In this document: one piece after another, positions 10,503 to 22,416 of the stretch
Numbering within the stretch: position 1 is the first letter of the stretch
How the letters are laid out: every line of letters starts with the position of its first letter
The notes under the pieces: generated by a model
Databases searched by the model: none
What the model was told of the DNA's origin: nothing
Seen by the model: only the letters and a program-made list of their open reading frames with translations
Position numbers and translations under genes: made by a program
Source: Polytrichum commune
Lineage: Eukaryota; Streptophyta; Polytrichopsida; Polytrichales; Polytrichaceae
DNA: 64,000 nt
Direction: 5' to 3'
Assembly (NCBI GenBank): GCA_950295325.1
Contig: OX485804.1
Span: forward strand, 15,128,001 to 15,192,000

Positions 10503-10991
10503 ATCATGTGGCAGCCCACAATAGGTAGGTTAGGAATGATGACCTTCATTATAGTAAGAGCCGCTCAAGTTCAGAACATGATTCCTAGAAAACCTTTTAA
10601 TGAATAGAGAACAACTTTTGCAACCTGAATTTATTGTTATGCAAAATTCTAGAGAGTTTTTTTTTGCCTTTGTTACAGGCTTTGAAGCATACGATTTGTT
10701 TTGAGAATATTGTTGGCAGGGATGCTTTATGAAGTGAGTAATTGAATGAATAACAAGGCATGCATGCATCTAACTTACTTCAATGTAGATTTGAGCAAAA
10801 TAAATAAATAACCAACATCGTACAGTACAATCCGACATGAATATGAGCCCGTCGGGTCTACACTGCCTAAGAATCTTCTTAGTGTAGGGTAGGTTCTTGG
10901 TTTCCTTTTTTATTTATATTCTTTCTCTGTCAAGTAAAGAGAAGATTTCACATCGGGAATCGAACCGTCAACCACTCCATTCGGAAATGGG
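10503..10991. other. Unassigned sequence
   Basis: No supported coding region, RNA gene or repeat was seen here. The short frame at 10530-10769 (-) has no recognisable motif. Confidence 0.4.
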
Positions 10992-10993
10992 TA

Positions 10994-11458
10994 CACTCTA
11001 AACCCCGTAGCATCACACATGTGGCAACCAAAGTGCACGTGATATTACGGAGTTTTGTAGTGATAACATGGATGTGTGATACTATAGAATTAGTGTAGTG
11101 TGTGACACATTGGAATAACACAAAGGAGATGTGAGGACAATTTGAATTCCGTCTCCTATCACCTACGCTAGTGTGTCCACTCCACTTGGCCTTCCCGGGC
11201 GATGTGACAGACACATGCACCAACATTCAACAAGTTGCAGAAGAAGAAGACACTCCACATGTTGACACATGACGCAATGCGAGGGTGTGGGTTGACTTTT
11301 TGGGTGATTTACATTACTGACAAACTTCGTGATATAAGCAAAAGAAATGTAACAATAATAAGGAGTGAGATTTGAACTACCAACATCCGTTCCCTAGGGT
11401 TGCGGGATATTAAAGAGTGTGTGACATTATGAAGGTTGATATTACGGAGTTTAGGGTG
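10994..11458. mobile_element. pogo-type MITE candidate
   Basis: A 465-bp element bounded by TA (10992-10993 and 11459-11460). Ends read inward are CACTCTAAACCCCGTAGCATCA and CACCCTAAACTCCGTAATATCA, about 18 of 22 positions alike; they resemble the CACCCTAACCTTGATAATGTCAC end of the element at 7586-8697. The phrase GATATTACGGAGTTT occurs twice inside. No coding content. Confidence 0.55.
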
Positions 11459-11643
11459 TACCTCTCCACTATCACGCGGTAGTTTAGGGTCACTTCGACC
11501 TATTTGAGCAGAATTCATGTACATGGTGACAGGTGTTGGGCTGGCTAATGCAATCGGGAAAGATGGAATTGTGAAGACAACATGGAAAAGTGTCCATGGT
11601 GAGAAAGTCAACTCAATGTTGAAAGCCACATACCTACAGTAGC

Positions 11644-11675
<32 letters not shown>

Positions 11676-12175
11676 GTTCAGATCGGTTTAATAACAACCA
11701 CCACCGCCCTGGTTGAAATTTCAAAAAGCTATACACTCTGCAGTAACTTAGGCACGCAGTTTTTCGTGTTCACACAACATGCATCTGTAGTGGTTTCTTT
11801 GTCTTTGTCTTTGTCTTCCTTTAATTTCATGGTCGTTGGTAAATGAAGCCAGTATTTGGTAAAAGTTTCAATGTTTCCCGAAGGGTAAACGTTCAGTGGG
11901 GGTTGGGGCAAACCAACCTGTACACTGGTTCCTTGGAGACAATGGTTTAGGCATCCAACAAGAAACGAGTGTATGGGTTGGTTCGTCCAAATCCCAAAAG
12001 GGAAGGTGTGATCATTGCTTACAATGTAGAGCCCAGGGATTACTATTCTAGGCTCCATTAACACCTAAGTTGAGACGGAGACCTCGAGTTAAGTCTAAAG
12101 AACTTCAATTAGGACGAATCAACATCAAAACGGATGGGTCCGGTAGAGTTTTACGACTTCCTCTCTCCCTTCTAA

Positions 12176-12275
12176 TGACAAGTGTTGAGAAACGATGTCC
12201 CTTCCTTCAACTTCAACGAAGTACATGACAAGTGTTGAGAAACTATGTCCCTTCCTTCAACTTCAAGGAAGTACA
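12176..12275. repeat. Two-copy 50-bp tandem duplication
   Basis: TGACAAGTGTTGAGAAAC begins at 12176 and again at 12226. The copies differ at only two or three bases (ACGATG/ACTATG and CAACGAAG/CAAGGAAG), so the duplication is recent. Confidence 0.85.
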
Positions 12276-13238
12276 AAGTGCAATACCAATAATAATGCCA
12301 TGTATTTTTTCATGGTAGTCATATTATGGTCAACGTATGTCATTAAAGGGTTTTTTGCACCAAGAAGTTAGACTTCGGAGGGGGAGGGGGAGGGGGGTGA
12401 CACTCAACAACACTTGTATTGTATTGTACCACATGGGTGTAGGAAAAAGTATTTCATGGAAATTGGTTTATAATATGTACATATTGGTTGTGTATTTGCA
12501 CCCTACAGCCCCTTTAAGGTTTCTCACGTGCCCCTCACAAGAGGTTGTTATTTTATCCAAATACAACTTATACCTACATTGTGTTGTGGTGTCATCACTC
12601 ACCAAAAAGAAACCCCCATAAATATTTACATGAGATACATTGCTCTAAAAAAAATGACTTTCCATTATAATAGTATTCATACCTTGAAATGTGCTCTATG
12701 GGCTCACAACCCAAACTCCATTAATTCCAATTCAAATCTTAGGATCCACTATCAACCGGGAGCTCAATCTGAATATGAGTCTCCCTAGACAAGTAAATGA
12801 TGGGTTCCTTCCTTGACCTCCGGCCCCTCGTCTAGGAAATGTTTGTGATTTTTGACGACATTCACAGGTGGCCTCATCTGCCTAACAATATCATCATGTT
12901 GAGTAACCTTTTGACTAATCACACATAGAGTTTGTTGCCACCACAATTTCCAAGGCTTTCGCACCTTGTTCTTACTCCCCTTACTTCGGAGATAGAAAGA
13001 GAACAATCTCTCATTGCTTAAACTACACTAATTATCCCAATTAGTAAGGGTGGACTAATAGTGTGTGTGGGAAATTAGTGAAGATGGTATTGTGTTTCTT
13101 TAGAATATAAAATCAATGCCATCAGAATATCTAGGGTTTCAGGAGTCCAAAGTGTCAAAGTGTTGGTATTTCTAAATACAAGCTCTCTTTAGTTTCTTAG
13201 TGTGAGGGGATGCCTGAAGAATGAGTGGCGCCAACTGA

Positions 13239-13290
13239 AAAGAAGAAGAAGAAGAAGAAGAAGAAGAAGAAGAAGAAGAAGAAGAAGAAG
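13239..13290. repeat. GAA trinucleotide microsatellite
   Basis: About 17 tandem GAA units. Frames crossing it give poly-Arg or poly-Ser tracts that are artefacts of the repeat. Confidence 0.95.
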
Positions 13291-13465
13291 CCTTTGTGTA
13301 CTCACTAAAACGAATTATGCTCTCTACAAACACCTTATAACATGCACTAGTTTTCTTGAAGGTAGGGTAGATGAGCATGTATCTAAGAATTTAGTATCAC
13401 TCGGTACAAATTTCAGCCCTCCCTAATTTTGTGATTTAACAAACTGGAGCGTGTTGTGGGAACTA

Positions 13466-13840
13466 CACTAAATATGATATTTAGTGTCACCAATTCTAAT
13501 TGTCTTGCTCAATACTAATTATAAACTGTGTTGTAGTGTCACCAACACTAAATGTGAACCCAACATTAATTGTCATTCCTTGTAAAATAGTTGGATGATT
13601 AGATTTACAGTGTTGCAATTACAATCACTATCACTTACCAAGTGATTTTTCATCTAAAATTCAATCATCCATGACAATAGTTCATCACAAGTTGCTGACA
13701 AGAGAAGATAGGGTTTTGGCCAATGGATGAACTCATCCATCATCCATGTGAATATGTGTTCACTTATTCATAAGAAGTGTCATACGGAAGTTACCATAGT
13801 GACATAATATACCATATGACACTAATTATCATATTTAGTG
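13466..13840 (+). mobile_element. TA-flanked MITE, long subfamily (CACTAAATATGATATTTAGTG)
   Basis: A 375-bp element with TA at 13464-13465 and 13841-13842. The terminal inverted repeats CACTAAATATGATATTTAG and, read inward from the right, CACTAAATATGATAATTAG match at all but one position, continuing into TGTCA. An inverted, slightly shortened copy lies at 42906-43265 and a more diverged one at 57910-58228. No coding capacity. Confidence 0.8.
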
Positions 13841-13845
13841 TAGTA

Positions 13846-14257
13846 CTCCCCCCCCTTTCAAAATAAAAGTTACGTTTTAGAATATTTGTGGGCTTAAGGT
13901 CATTTTTCGCACTTTTAGCACAAAGCTGCGTGCGTTGCATAGCTCTCACTAAGCGCTTTCCGGCAAGCTAGGGGTGTCCATAGTAACACCCATTCATCGC
14001 CATTGACGATTGACACCGAATGATCTCACATATAAAACCGTGTTGATGTGCGTCAACGCTGTTGAGTCCAAATATCAATTGGAAAACAAGTGTAAACTAT
14101 TATTTGACTTGGTAGTTCATCAACAACAACATTTACATTGGTTTTGGCAACATTCCAGTTTGTTTGGCAAAGTTTGAGAGAAATTTCACCAAATGTAACT
14201 TTTATTTTGTAACACAATTTATGTCCAAAAGTAACAATTATTTTGAAACGGAGGGAG
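13846..14257. mobile_element. Stowaway MITE
   Basis: A 412-bp element flanked by TA (13844-13845 and 14258-14259). Read inward, the right end is CTCCCTCCGTTTCAAAATAA, the classic Stowaway terminus, followed by TTGTTAC. The left end is CTCCCCCCCCTTTCAAAATAA followed by AAGTTAC. It is inserted one base beyond the TA of the neighbouring MITE (13466-13840), so the two elements are back to back. Stowaway elements are mobilised in trans by mariner-like transposases. Confidence 0.9.
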
Positions 14258-14439
14258 TATCACATTCACTAAATGGGATAATTAAAGTATACTCATTGTT
14301 AATACGATTATGGTCGTAACCTCCATTTACCATATTTAAAGGATATGTGTTCAAAAGTGGAAACAAAATATTGATGTCAAAACTTGGATTTAAGCATGAA
14401 GTTTGGACCAATCCAACCACCAATGTAATGTACATTAAA

Positions 14440-14640
14440 TCATAAAACTACACAAATATGGTGGTTGGCAAACATGGCGAAGTTGTGTTGTTGTTATTGT
14501 TATTGTCATTGTTTGATGTTTTTGTCCCCACAAGTGCACGTCTCCTATTATTTTTGGACAAGTGGCTTGTCCAAATACACTTGAATGTCATATTCAAGCT
14601 TGATACCACCTTCTTGAAGTGTATAAGTAGTTTTTTTTTG
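14440..14640 (+). repeat. Dispersed repeat, partner of 49105-49300
   Basis: The segment around ACACAAATATGGTGGTTGGC and the segment TTTTGTCCCCACAAGTGCAC recur inverted at 49105-49300, where the repeat interrupts a LINE RNase H domain. A poly-T and poly-G tract (about 14629-14664) follows. The family is not recognised. Confidence 0.6.
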
Positions 14641-14747
14641 TCGTGGGGGGTGGGGGGGGGGGGGTTGCAGCTTGTACATGGAGGTAGGCACTTACAAGGT
14701 TGAAGGGGTGAAAAGTCTATTCAAATTTGTCATTCACAAAGAGAAAG

Positions 14748-15093
14748 GCCCCGGGCTAGATCACATCTTCATTTAGTTGGGCCCACCCCTCCCACGCCTC
14801 CTTCACTGTCCGGTCTTCCTACCCGCACCTGCGTGGGAACTCCTCCTCATTGGGAACCAATGTAACCCGGTTACTTAAGTCATTAAGCTCCTTTGGCTTG
14901 TGAAGGAACTCCATCAATTAACTTGGGAGCAATAAAATGTCAACTTGAATATTTGTAATTTTGACCGGGTATTGTCACATTGGTTCCCAACAAGGAAGAG
15001 TTCCAACATAGGTGCGGGCAGGAAGACTAGGTAGTGAAGAAGGCGTGGGAAGGGCATGGCCCAACTGAATGCAGATGTGATCTAGCCTAGAGC
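14748..15093. mobile_element. MULE-like MITE, second member
   Basis: A 346-bp element with terminal inverted repeats of about 115 bp. Both ends share GC(C/T)C(C/T)(G/A)GGCTAGATCACATCT and continue AGTTGGGCC, TTCCCACGCCT, CTTCCT.CCCGCACCT and TTGGGAACCAATGT. The flanks AAGAGAAAG (14739-14747) and AAGAAAAAG (15094-15102) match at 8 of 9 bases. Long inverted repeats plus a 9-bp duplication fit Mutator-like MITEs. Its ends match those of the element at 4743-5333. Confidence 0.72.
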
Positions 15094-16079
15094 AAGAAAA
15101 AGTTGTGCTATAGAGATTCTTAATGACATTGGTGTTGCCTACAATTCTTGGCTAAATTTGGTTTAAAGCCGTTTCTCGTTGAGATGTCGTTTAGTCTTTC
15201 ATCCCCATTAATTTGCGTAATCTGCTCCCTAGTGCATGCCCATAGTCCCACTTCCATTTCTCACTGGAAATATACTGTAATTTGTGCATGCGTATTATGC
15301 TAAGCAAGCACATGTTCTAATATCAACGATTTACCCTTAAGTGCCCGTGAAGGCACACAATGCCATTTTGAAAACGTTAATGTTACCTAGACTTGATTGT
15401 CAGTCATACGACTTTCGGTCACAAGTCCCGACTTCCATGTTTGCATCTACCATTTTTAGTAAAACTATTCAAGAATCTTCGAAAATAGGGTGTAAAGTCA
15501 ACAAACTTTGACTCTTTGTATACTTTCATGAGGTTTGGTTGTGAGGTGTGTCTGTGAGTGTGTGCTCCAATTTTTTCCGAAGAGGTAAAGGCCCATATTA
15601 TCATCCAGAATTAGGGGAAACAAGGGACCAAAATACGTTGATCACTCTAGATTTAATAGTCAACGTAATTGGGCAAGAAATTTCAACCAACGAGACGTCA
15701 TCATAACGATATTAAGCAACGTGCGTTCATTCATGTTTAATTTGATTTTGCACTAGCTGCGGCGTCCCATGGTTATATTCTTGGGGTCACTGCTTAATAA
15801 TGTTATAATATAAGTCCTTAGAACGCTAATACTAACGTTGTTCATTGTAGAAGTAGTGGTTGGATTAGTCGTATCTACTTTAGACGATGTTCCTTCGAAA
15901 ATGGTCAAGACAAGCAACAAATTAAATATGAAAAGAACATTTTAGAATCAAGAAAAGTAGTGGACATTTAAGGCGTGGTTTACATTGAGAACGCAATGGA
16001 GTTAGGGATTGGGAAGGGATCACTTGATTTCTAGCAGTTGTGATTGGTCAAACACTAGGTTGTGGCCCAAGTTGGTATT

Positions 16080-16270
16080 AGATTTAGGCCAACATTATTT
16101 ATGTGGAGAAGTCCCCTTGGAAACCTACATGGCCAATGTTTCATCCGGTTTTCAAGAGCATTGTTCTTAACCACCTCTTTGAGGTAGGCCTAACAAAATG
16201 CCAAGAAATCGTGACGTCTTAAAATGTGACAATTGTAGCTTTAGTCTACTTAGTTGATTAGGTGATTCAC
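16080..16270 (+). repeat. Degenerate internal fragment of the Tourist-like family
   Basis: The order of motifs CCTACATGG, ATGTTTCAT, TTTTCAA, ACCACCTCTT.GAGGTAGGCC and TAACA matches the body of the elements at 5425-5922 and 23325-23711. Neither terminal repeat is present. Confidence 0.55.
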
Positions 16271-17357
16271 ATAATTGCATTTCAAAATAAATATGCCCCT
16301 CCTCCCCCTTCCCTTTTCACCCTTACTCTCTTTGCGTTTTGCACCAAGAACATGCAAAGTACGACCACATGTATTGGCTTGGGCGGCCAAGAAAGCATAT
16401 TCGACCATGGAATTAGGATAACATACCCCAAATTAGTCTAGTAAAATTCAAGTTGAGATGAATCAACCCTAAACCTATAGAACATAGGTTTGAACCGGAC
16501 CTTCTCAAATGAGAGGCATGACACTTGAACCTACATCCCAAGGTGACATCCTACAAATTGGAGTACAACAAACAACCCTTATTTCAATTCATTTTCTTAT
16601 TAGGACACCTATATTTGAGTGGTATCTAGTTTGGTGTAGCTCCGAGAATTGATACCAAGAAGACATACGTTTGAAAGAGATTGGACTACGTGTTCAAAAT
16701 AAGATAACCATTCTAAGCCCAACATAATTTGGGGGGGGGGGCAGGGAGAGGGCTATATGTCATTTGAAGAGCACGAGAATTTTCACTTTGATTTTGAATA
16801 AGATATTCATTTGAGCTCCAAAAATGATGAGGAAAGCGGCTATGGTCTCCATTTGGATTTGGTTATCATCTCGTGCTAATTGCTTGTTTCAAACTTTAAG
16901 AGAAGTGGGCTAGGCCCAAAAGGTTAACCATTTGAGGACCACTCAACTTACCATGGAAATCAAGTGGTCTCATGAAGATATCACCCTAGAGACAAGGCCG
17001 GTGACGTTTGGAAGTACCCAAGCAAGTCAATGCAATTGAGAGTTCTCGATGTAAGTAAGGAGACAATTAGAATAGTCGACATATAAATGTGTCATCTTAT
17101 TATACTTACAGCAGCACACAAAATGAATAGTGCTGAGTATTGACTTCCATACCATGGATGTAATGTGGTTCACATGGCATTGTCAAAATGGTCCTGGTGT
17201 AGTCAAACACCACTTTGTTGCCTTTGCGTCTCAAGGTGGTCCATAAAAGAATCACTGAAGGAAGTTTTTAAGGAATGAAATGCAGACAGAGGACAAACAC
17301 CAACACATGTCACACGCAATAAAATGAATGTGTGTGTTTGATTTGGGACCCATGAGA

Positions 17358-17379
17358 GTATATATATATATATATATAA
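17358..17379. repeat. TA dinucleotide microsatellite
   Basis: About ten TA units. Confidence 0.9.
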
Positions 17380-18448
17380 AGTCTCTGAGTGGAAATAGAT
17401 GAGATAAGGAAGAAGCACATCTATTGGACACTTTGAGCAGTTGAGACTCTTCCTGTACACAAAAAAAACTCATGTCATTGAATTTTCGAGAAGAAGTCTA
17501 TGGGCGATGAAAGCAGCTTCTGGCTTCTGGTGAGGCCACATTGCCTGTGCTTTCTCGACCGTCGGATTTGATCGATGTAACCCTCCTACCCTGATCTCCT
17601 CCGTTCCTACCACCACTCATCCACTGCGTTTTTAATTTAATAAATAATAGCAAATCCATATAGAGGTTCATGTGACTCAATATATGAAAACATAACATTA
17701 CACAACTCTTTGCCTATGTTATGTGGGACCATGTATCATATGAGCATAATTCTCCTTTCCTTTATGGATTTTTTGCTTTTGAGGAGCACTCACAAAGTGG
17801 GATGTGATTTTTCTAACAAGGAGTTGTAAATTATTGGAGTTCTTTTTAATCGCGGCTTCTTTCCTTGAAAGGAGACCATTATGTAGCTACTTGGTTATAT
17901 TATGAATTTGACATCGTGTGATTAGGTAACGATAATGGAAAGTTTGGGTTTGTTCGTATTTCAAGGTGACTACATAGCCCCCACCTCCCTCCCTACCAAA
18001 GTGGACAACATTGAGGATTCACGTGTTGTCTATATCAGTCATTGAGTAGCATTTTTATTTATGCCATTTGTATGTAGTTGACCACTATGGGACCATGAAA
18101 TAAATGCCCCAAGTGGACCTTAATGATAGATATGAACACCTGCCCTCTTTTTAGGGGGGGCCAGCGTGAATAGAGTGTCTGTTCGTCCCAACAATGAGCC
18201 AGAGTCCAAACCTTAATGACATAATCTTAAATATGAAGAGTGTCAATGTATTAGATGATATATTAGATGATGGTCTTCGGGTTGGACCTGGGAGAGCAGA
18301 AGATGATTGCAAGCTGAATCCACCCAGTGATCATGCTCGAGAGTAACTTTTACGTAGACAAGGTCATGCACACCATTAAAAACTATAAGCAATATGTTTG
18401 ATCATATGACATTTCCTAAATGTAATGAACGGACTAGAATATGAATAT

Positions 18449-18543
18449 TGCCTCTTATTCATTGTTAGAGTCCTACCTCTTATAAGGGTTGCATATGAAT
18501 TTTACCTATTATTCATTATTAGAGGCCTACCTCTTATAAGGGT
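18449..18543. repeat. Two-copy 54-bp tandem duplication
   Basis: The unit containing TTATTCATT.TTAGAG.CCTAC and CTCTTATAAGGGT is present twice, the second copy shifted by 54 bp, with several substitutions between copies. Confidence 0.8.
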
Positions 18544-18945
18544 CCTAGTGGATTTCTCTCAAATGTGTTGTGCTAAACTAATTTGGGGTTATTGAAGATG
18601 GATCTTGTGTCAAATGAACTTAGAAAGGAAATCTACAGCCCACATACTATTTTTGGGCGTTTTTGTTGGACGATTGAGTGATGCACTCACATGCAATAGC
18701 ACCCTCATACCGAAACTCTGGGTGCAGTATGCTTCTCAATGGAAACTATATCTTGCTTTCGTCGCCATTGTGCACTTTGTTTTATTGAACTTAGAGTGAG
18801 ATGAAACAGAACAAAATTAAATGAGTGAAGGCTTTTGCATCGCAAACCAGTGTTGATCTGTATCATCTTTCTTTTCATACCATTCATGTCACATGTATCT
18901 ATCTGAAGACTTCGTGTTTTTTTTTTCAATACTAATGTGATATCA

Positions 18946-21338
18946 CATTACAAGGAAAACAAAAAAAAATGAGTAGGGCCATATGACCGGATATGACTAG
19001 AGTTTTCAAGGAAGTCATATTGAACCAAAGTGATGACTATAATTGACTTTAGTTATTATATGACAAAGGTTTAGTGAGATCGGACAAGGACTGGCCGGGA
19101 ACCCTCCAGAGAACGTGTTGGGAACATGTTCTCCCAATATTTCATATTTTCATTGTAGTCATAACGGTCCACATGACTAAGATTGATACTCAGTTCACTA
19201 TGGTTTCCAGATCCCAATAGTGAGTGGTTGTTGGGATGCATTTGGATTTCCTTCGTGCTTGTCCCTGTAGGGAGTCCTCGGTTTTCTGTGGTTTCGAGAA
19301 ATGTTTGTTGGCAATGGCATTTTTGCCACTTTTATGTGCATTTCTTGCAGTATAACCATACTTTAACTCATTTGTAGTGCTCATGATTTCTATTAATTTT
19401 ACACAACATCATAGTTTATTTATTCTCTGTAAAAAATGCACAAACATAGTCTATATAGTACATATAGAACGAGACATGCAAATAGCAACTGTCTTTGTTG
19501 TGCGGCCTCCCTTTCTACTGTTTGACAACATTGTCTTCGCAATGTGGATCCTCCTCCATGACTTCCAACACTTTGTTGATATCCTCCGCAGTTAGCACCC
19601 TGCATTCCGCCAACACAAGGGTGCCAAGTATGTTGTCAATGTTGGTGCATATGTCCCTAAGGCCGTGATGTTCTGTGTCCCTGCCTATTCGCAGTGCCTG
19701 CAATGATGGTCCTTCATCCACCTTTGATAATACAGTGCAGCTTCGTGGTTCTCTCCGCAAAACAATTTTCCATCCATCATCCCCCCATCATCCACAAAAG
19801 AAACTTGATGCACATGAAGGGGAAATACAAATGGATATGTTGAATAAGGAATCAATCGATCAAATTTGAAGAGTGTGAATCCATATTCATTGCATTCCAT
19901 TGTGGCGCAAACTCATATTTGTTTGTGCCCATGTGCCCAAACACAACGACCTCGAATTTTCCGTAGTCCACACTTATTATCTCCTCCACCCACCCAACAT
20001 ATTCCAAATTGGTCATCCTCATGTTTCTGTCGCTACTACCATAATGACAAAACTGCAAAAACGTGACGGCAGCACCGCTGTCGCAAGTGGACAAAATCCA
20101 CTTCAACTCCACATACTCTTACATGATTGCCGTACGCATACATCGACATGTACGCTTTTGCATCTCTTGAGGGTGGCAACAAGAGTGCTTGCACATCATC
20201 AGATACAACATCCCCCTCGCAATGTCCTCATCTACTACGATTTGGAGCCACTCCATGAAGGTTACATGCCGAGTATCGCTTCCATACTGTGCATGTCTTC
20301 CCTGGCTTCGCCCTTTTCTCCCCTATCTGGCATGTTCTCTTTTCCTCATATCATTATGTGCCTCCTGCAATGTCCAAGATTACCTCTAGTTAGTCATAGA
20401 GTTGTCCCCTCTCTTCCTCTCATTTCTACTTCACTACATCCTGTAAAACATAGCTAGTCATCTTCTCCAAATATGTGACTACACATAGTGTTTATCTTCC
20501 ATTTTGTTGCTATGAAACATATATGGTGTTGCTATGAGGTGCTCACTCCCTATAATCTTCAAGTATTTTAGCGTTGTTTATCACAAACTCGTGAATCCAA
20601 TGTTGTACGTTTGTTGTCAATACACGCCGTCTCCCCTTGCCTTCTAAAAGTTCGTCATTCATATCGGGCTCATCGGTGTCGTCCCATACACGACGAACCG
20701 TCACACTTCAATTCTTCATGTACTATGTGCAAAATCCAAGCGCCTCGTCCATGATGTAGCCTCTTGCCATGGAGCCCTCCGGTTGCATGCGTTATGGGAC
20801 GTAGCCCTTACAATGTTTTCAAGTACCATTCCACTGGGTACATCCATCATGTGTGGACTAGCCCACAAATGATCAACTGTTGCACTAAGTGAATTGGCAT
20901 ATGGGACATCACATCAAAGAATGACAGTGGGAAGACCTTCTCTAGCATGCACATGGTTGTTGTTGTTTCTTCCAACAACTTTGCCATTGTTGACGGGTCC
21001 ACGGACTTTGCACAAAGGCATGCAAAGACCCTGCTTATTCGTATGATTGCCACTCAAGCCTCCTTCGGTAGTGGTGTTCGCAAACATAGGGGAAAAAATC
21101 GATTGCTTCAGAATGTGGTAGTCGTGCGACTTGAGCCCCTGCAACTCTTCATCTGTCGTGATTTTCTTTGACAATTGCCCAACTGTCCGATACGATTATA
21201 GTCATTTTTTCTGAAGCGATTGGTTTGACATGACCAAGTTGAAGACTAAAAATGGTGCTAGTCATCAATGCACTTTACTACCTATATTAGTCATAAACCC
21301 CAATCATTTTTATTATTTTTATTATTTTCCTTGTAGTG
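18946..21338 (-). mobile_element. CACTA (En/Spm) transposon, internally deleted
   Basis: A 2393-bp element with both ends and a matching 3-bp target duplication, TCA (18943-18945 and 21339-21341). The right end read inward is CACTACAAGGAAAATAATAA. The left end is CATTACAAGGAAAACAAAAA, so one C-to-T change has altered the CACTA terminus. Near both ends are repeats of the subterminal core TATGACTA/TAGTCAT (for example about 19003, 21198, 21268 and 21288), the expected transposase-binding repeats of this superfamily. Inside, on the minus strand, are the C-terminal domains of a TNP2-type transposase (19515-21174), broken by frameshifts. Full-length relatives are usually over 5 kb, so the catalytic part is gone and this copy is non-autonomous. 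Confidence 0.85.
19515..21174 (-). pseudogene. TNP2-type CACTA transposase remnant
   Basis: Two blocks of the plant En/Spm transposase survive, reading right to left. Block 1 (about 21174-20750) is DUF4218-like: LQGLKSHDYHILKQ, then in another frame CLCAKSVDPSTMAKLL and FPLSFFDVMSHMPIHLVQQL, then WMYPVEWYLKTL. Block 2 (about 20110-19690) is DUF4216-like: NLEYVGWVEEIISVDYGKFE, then in a shifted frame NEYGFTLFKFDRLIPYS and FVFPLHVHQVSFVDD, then REPRSC. Frame changes occur near 21060, 19885 and 19755, and several stops lie between 20750 and 20110. The DDE catalytic region that normally precedes block 1 is absent. The family identity is secure from motif order; the gene is dead. Confidence 0.85.
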
Positions 21339-21341
21339 TCA

Positions 21342-22366
21342 ACATTTGACGGTATGTTTCTTTCCGACACCATTAAGGTCAAAAGTATATACCATGCCAA
21401 GAACCTTCACACCTCGGGAAAATCACACTAGTATCCATATGGTGTTGACCCCAACAATCACATAAGTATCACAAAGATTCTCTCACCTTGACGTACTACC
21501 TACCGAATACATATCAATATTTGGTTGGTATTACAATTTTGATACCCATAGGCAAGTCATCTAATACCATTATATTGATTGTTGATGCCATGCATTCACC
21601 GAGATACTTGACCAATAACTGTGCACACCACCAGCCATTCTCCTACAATATGTTGTTACGAAGTGGATCTGACACAGTACACTCGTAGAATCACACCAGC
21701 GCCTTTGGTGTCATCATGGTCACTTCGTGTTAGATGGTCGTGTCATTTTGATGCCTTGTTTCCGCTCGTGATACTTAAGAGTTTTTGTACGGCCTTGCAG
21801 GGTTTTTTGGAGATGCTGACTGGATGTTTCTGGTTCCGGATACTACAGCAAGCAATTGGTACTACTGTAAGTTGAAACATGCATACAGTCGGCCCTATAT
21901 ATAGCTGCAGCTGTAGCAGCCTCCTCATTTTGTGTGCCTTCATGCCTAAATTAAGAGACACGCTGTTCCAAACATGAAAGACTGTTGCTATATATTTTGC
22001 ACTCCAAAAGGCTTTCTGTACTTCCTTCTGTACTCGTACCCCAATCATCCTTACAAGTTTTACAAGACAAGAAGCTTGGGAATTGGAAAAAGGAGAAGGG
22101 GCTGCAAGTTTTGTCATGGAAAAAGGTTTTGGTAAGTTGGCACCTTGGCTTGACGACATGTGGCAAACAAACTAACATAAGACGTGTCTTAGGTGGACAT
22201 TTTTGTGAGATTGAAGGCCTCTTAATGGGACATATGTTGAACACAAACTTCCTTTTATGAGGTACTTGCAAATGTACGTGATAGCAAAAATTCAATACCA
22301 ATTCAGAGTTTGTGGGTATTTTTCATGAGTTTTTAAATACAAAATTCTTCTATTCATATATTAGTC

Positions 22367-22416
<50 letters not shown>

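Larger units (their letters stand above)
11461..13463. other. Unassigned intergenic sequence with simple repeats
   Basis: It contains an ATT microsatellite (about 11644-11671), a 50-bp tandem duplication (12176-12275), a G-rich run near 12378-12398 and a GAA microsatellite (13239-13290). The frames at 11309-11629, 11729-12064 and 12337-12621 lack recognisable domains. No RNA gene seen. Confidence 0.45.
15103..18942. other. Mostly unassigned intergenic sequence
   Basis: No supported host gene in 3.8 kb. Recognisable pieces are a degenerate fragment of the Tourist-like family (16080-16270), an inverted copy of the dispersed 50-bp motif (16429-16486), a G run (about 16731-16741), a TA microsatellite (17358-17379), a 54-bp tandem duplication (18449-18543) and another copy of the 50-bp motif (18541-18590). 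The other short frames show no domain I recognise. Confidence 0.45.

Noticed and set aside
10950-10980. GGGAATCGAACCGTCAACC resembling the T-arm of a tRNA read in reverse
   Set aside because: The rest of a tRNA is missing on either side.
13202-13426. Arg-rich and Ser-rich proteins on the two strands
   Set aside because: Both are translations of the GAA microsatellite.
21801-21866. 66-bp exon-like stretch between TTGCAG and GTAAGT
   Set aside because: A single short stretch with no neighbouring exon; splice-like hexamers are frequent in this composition.
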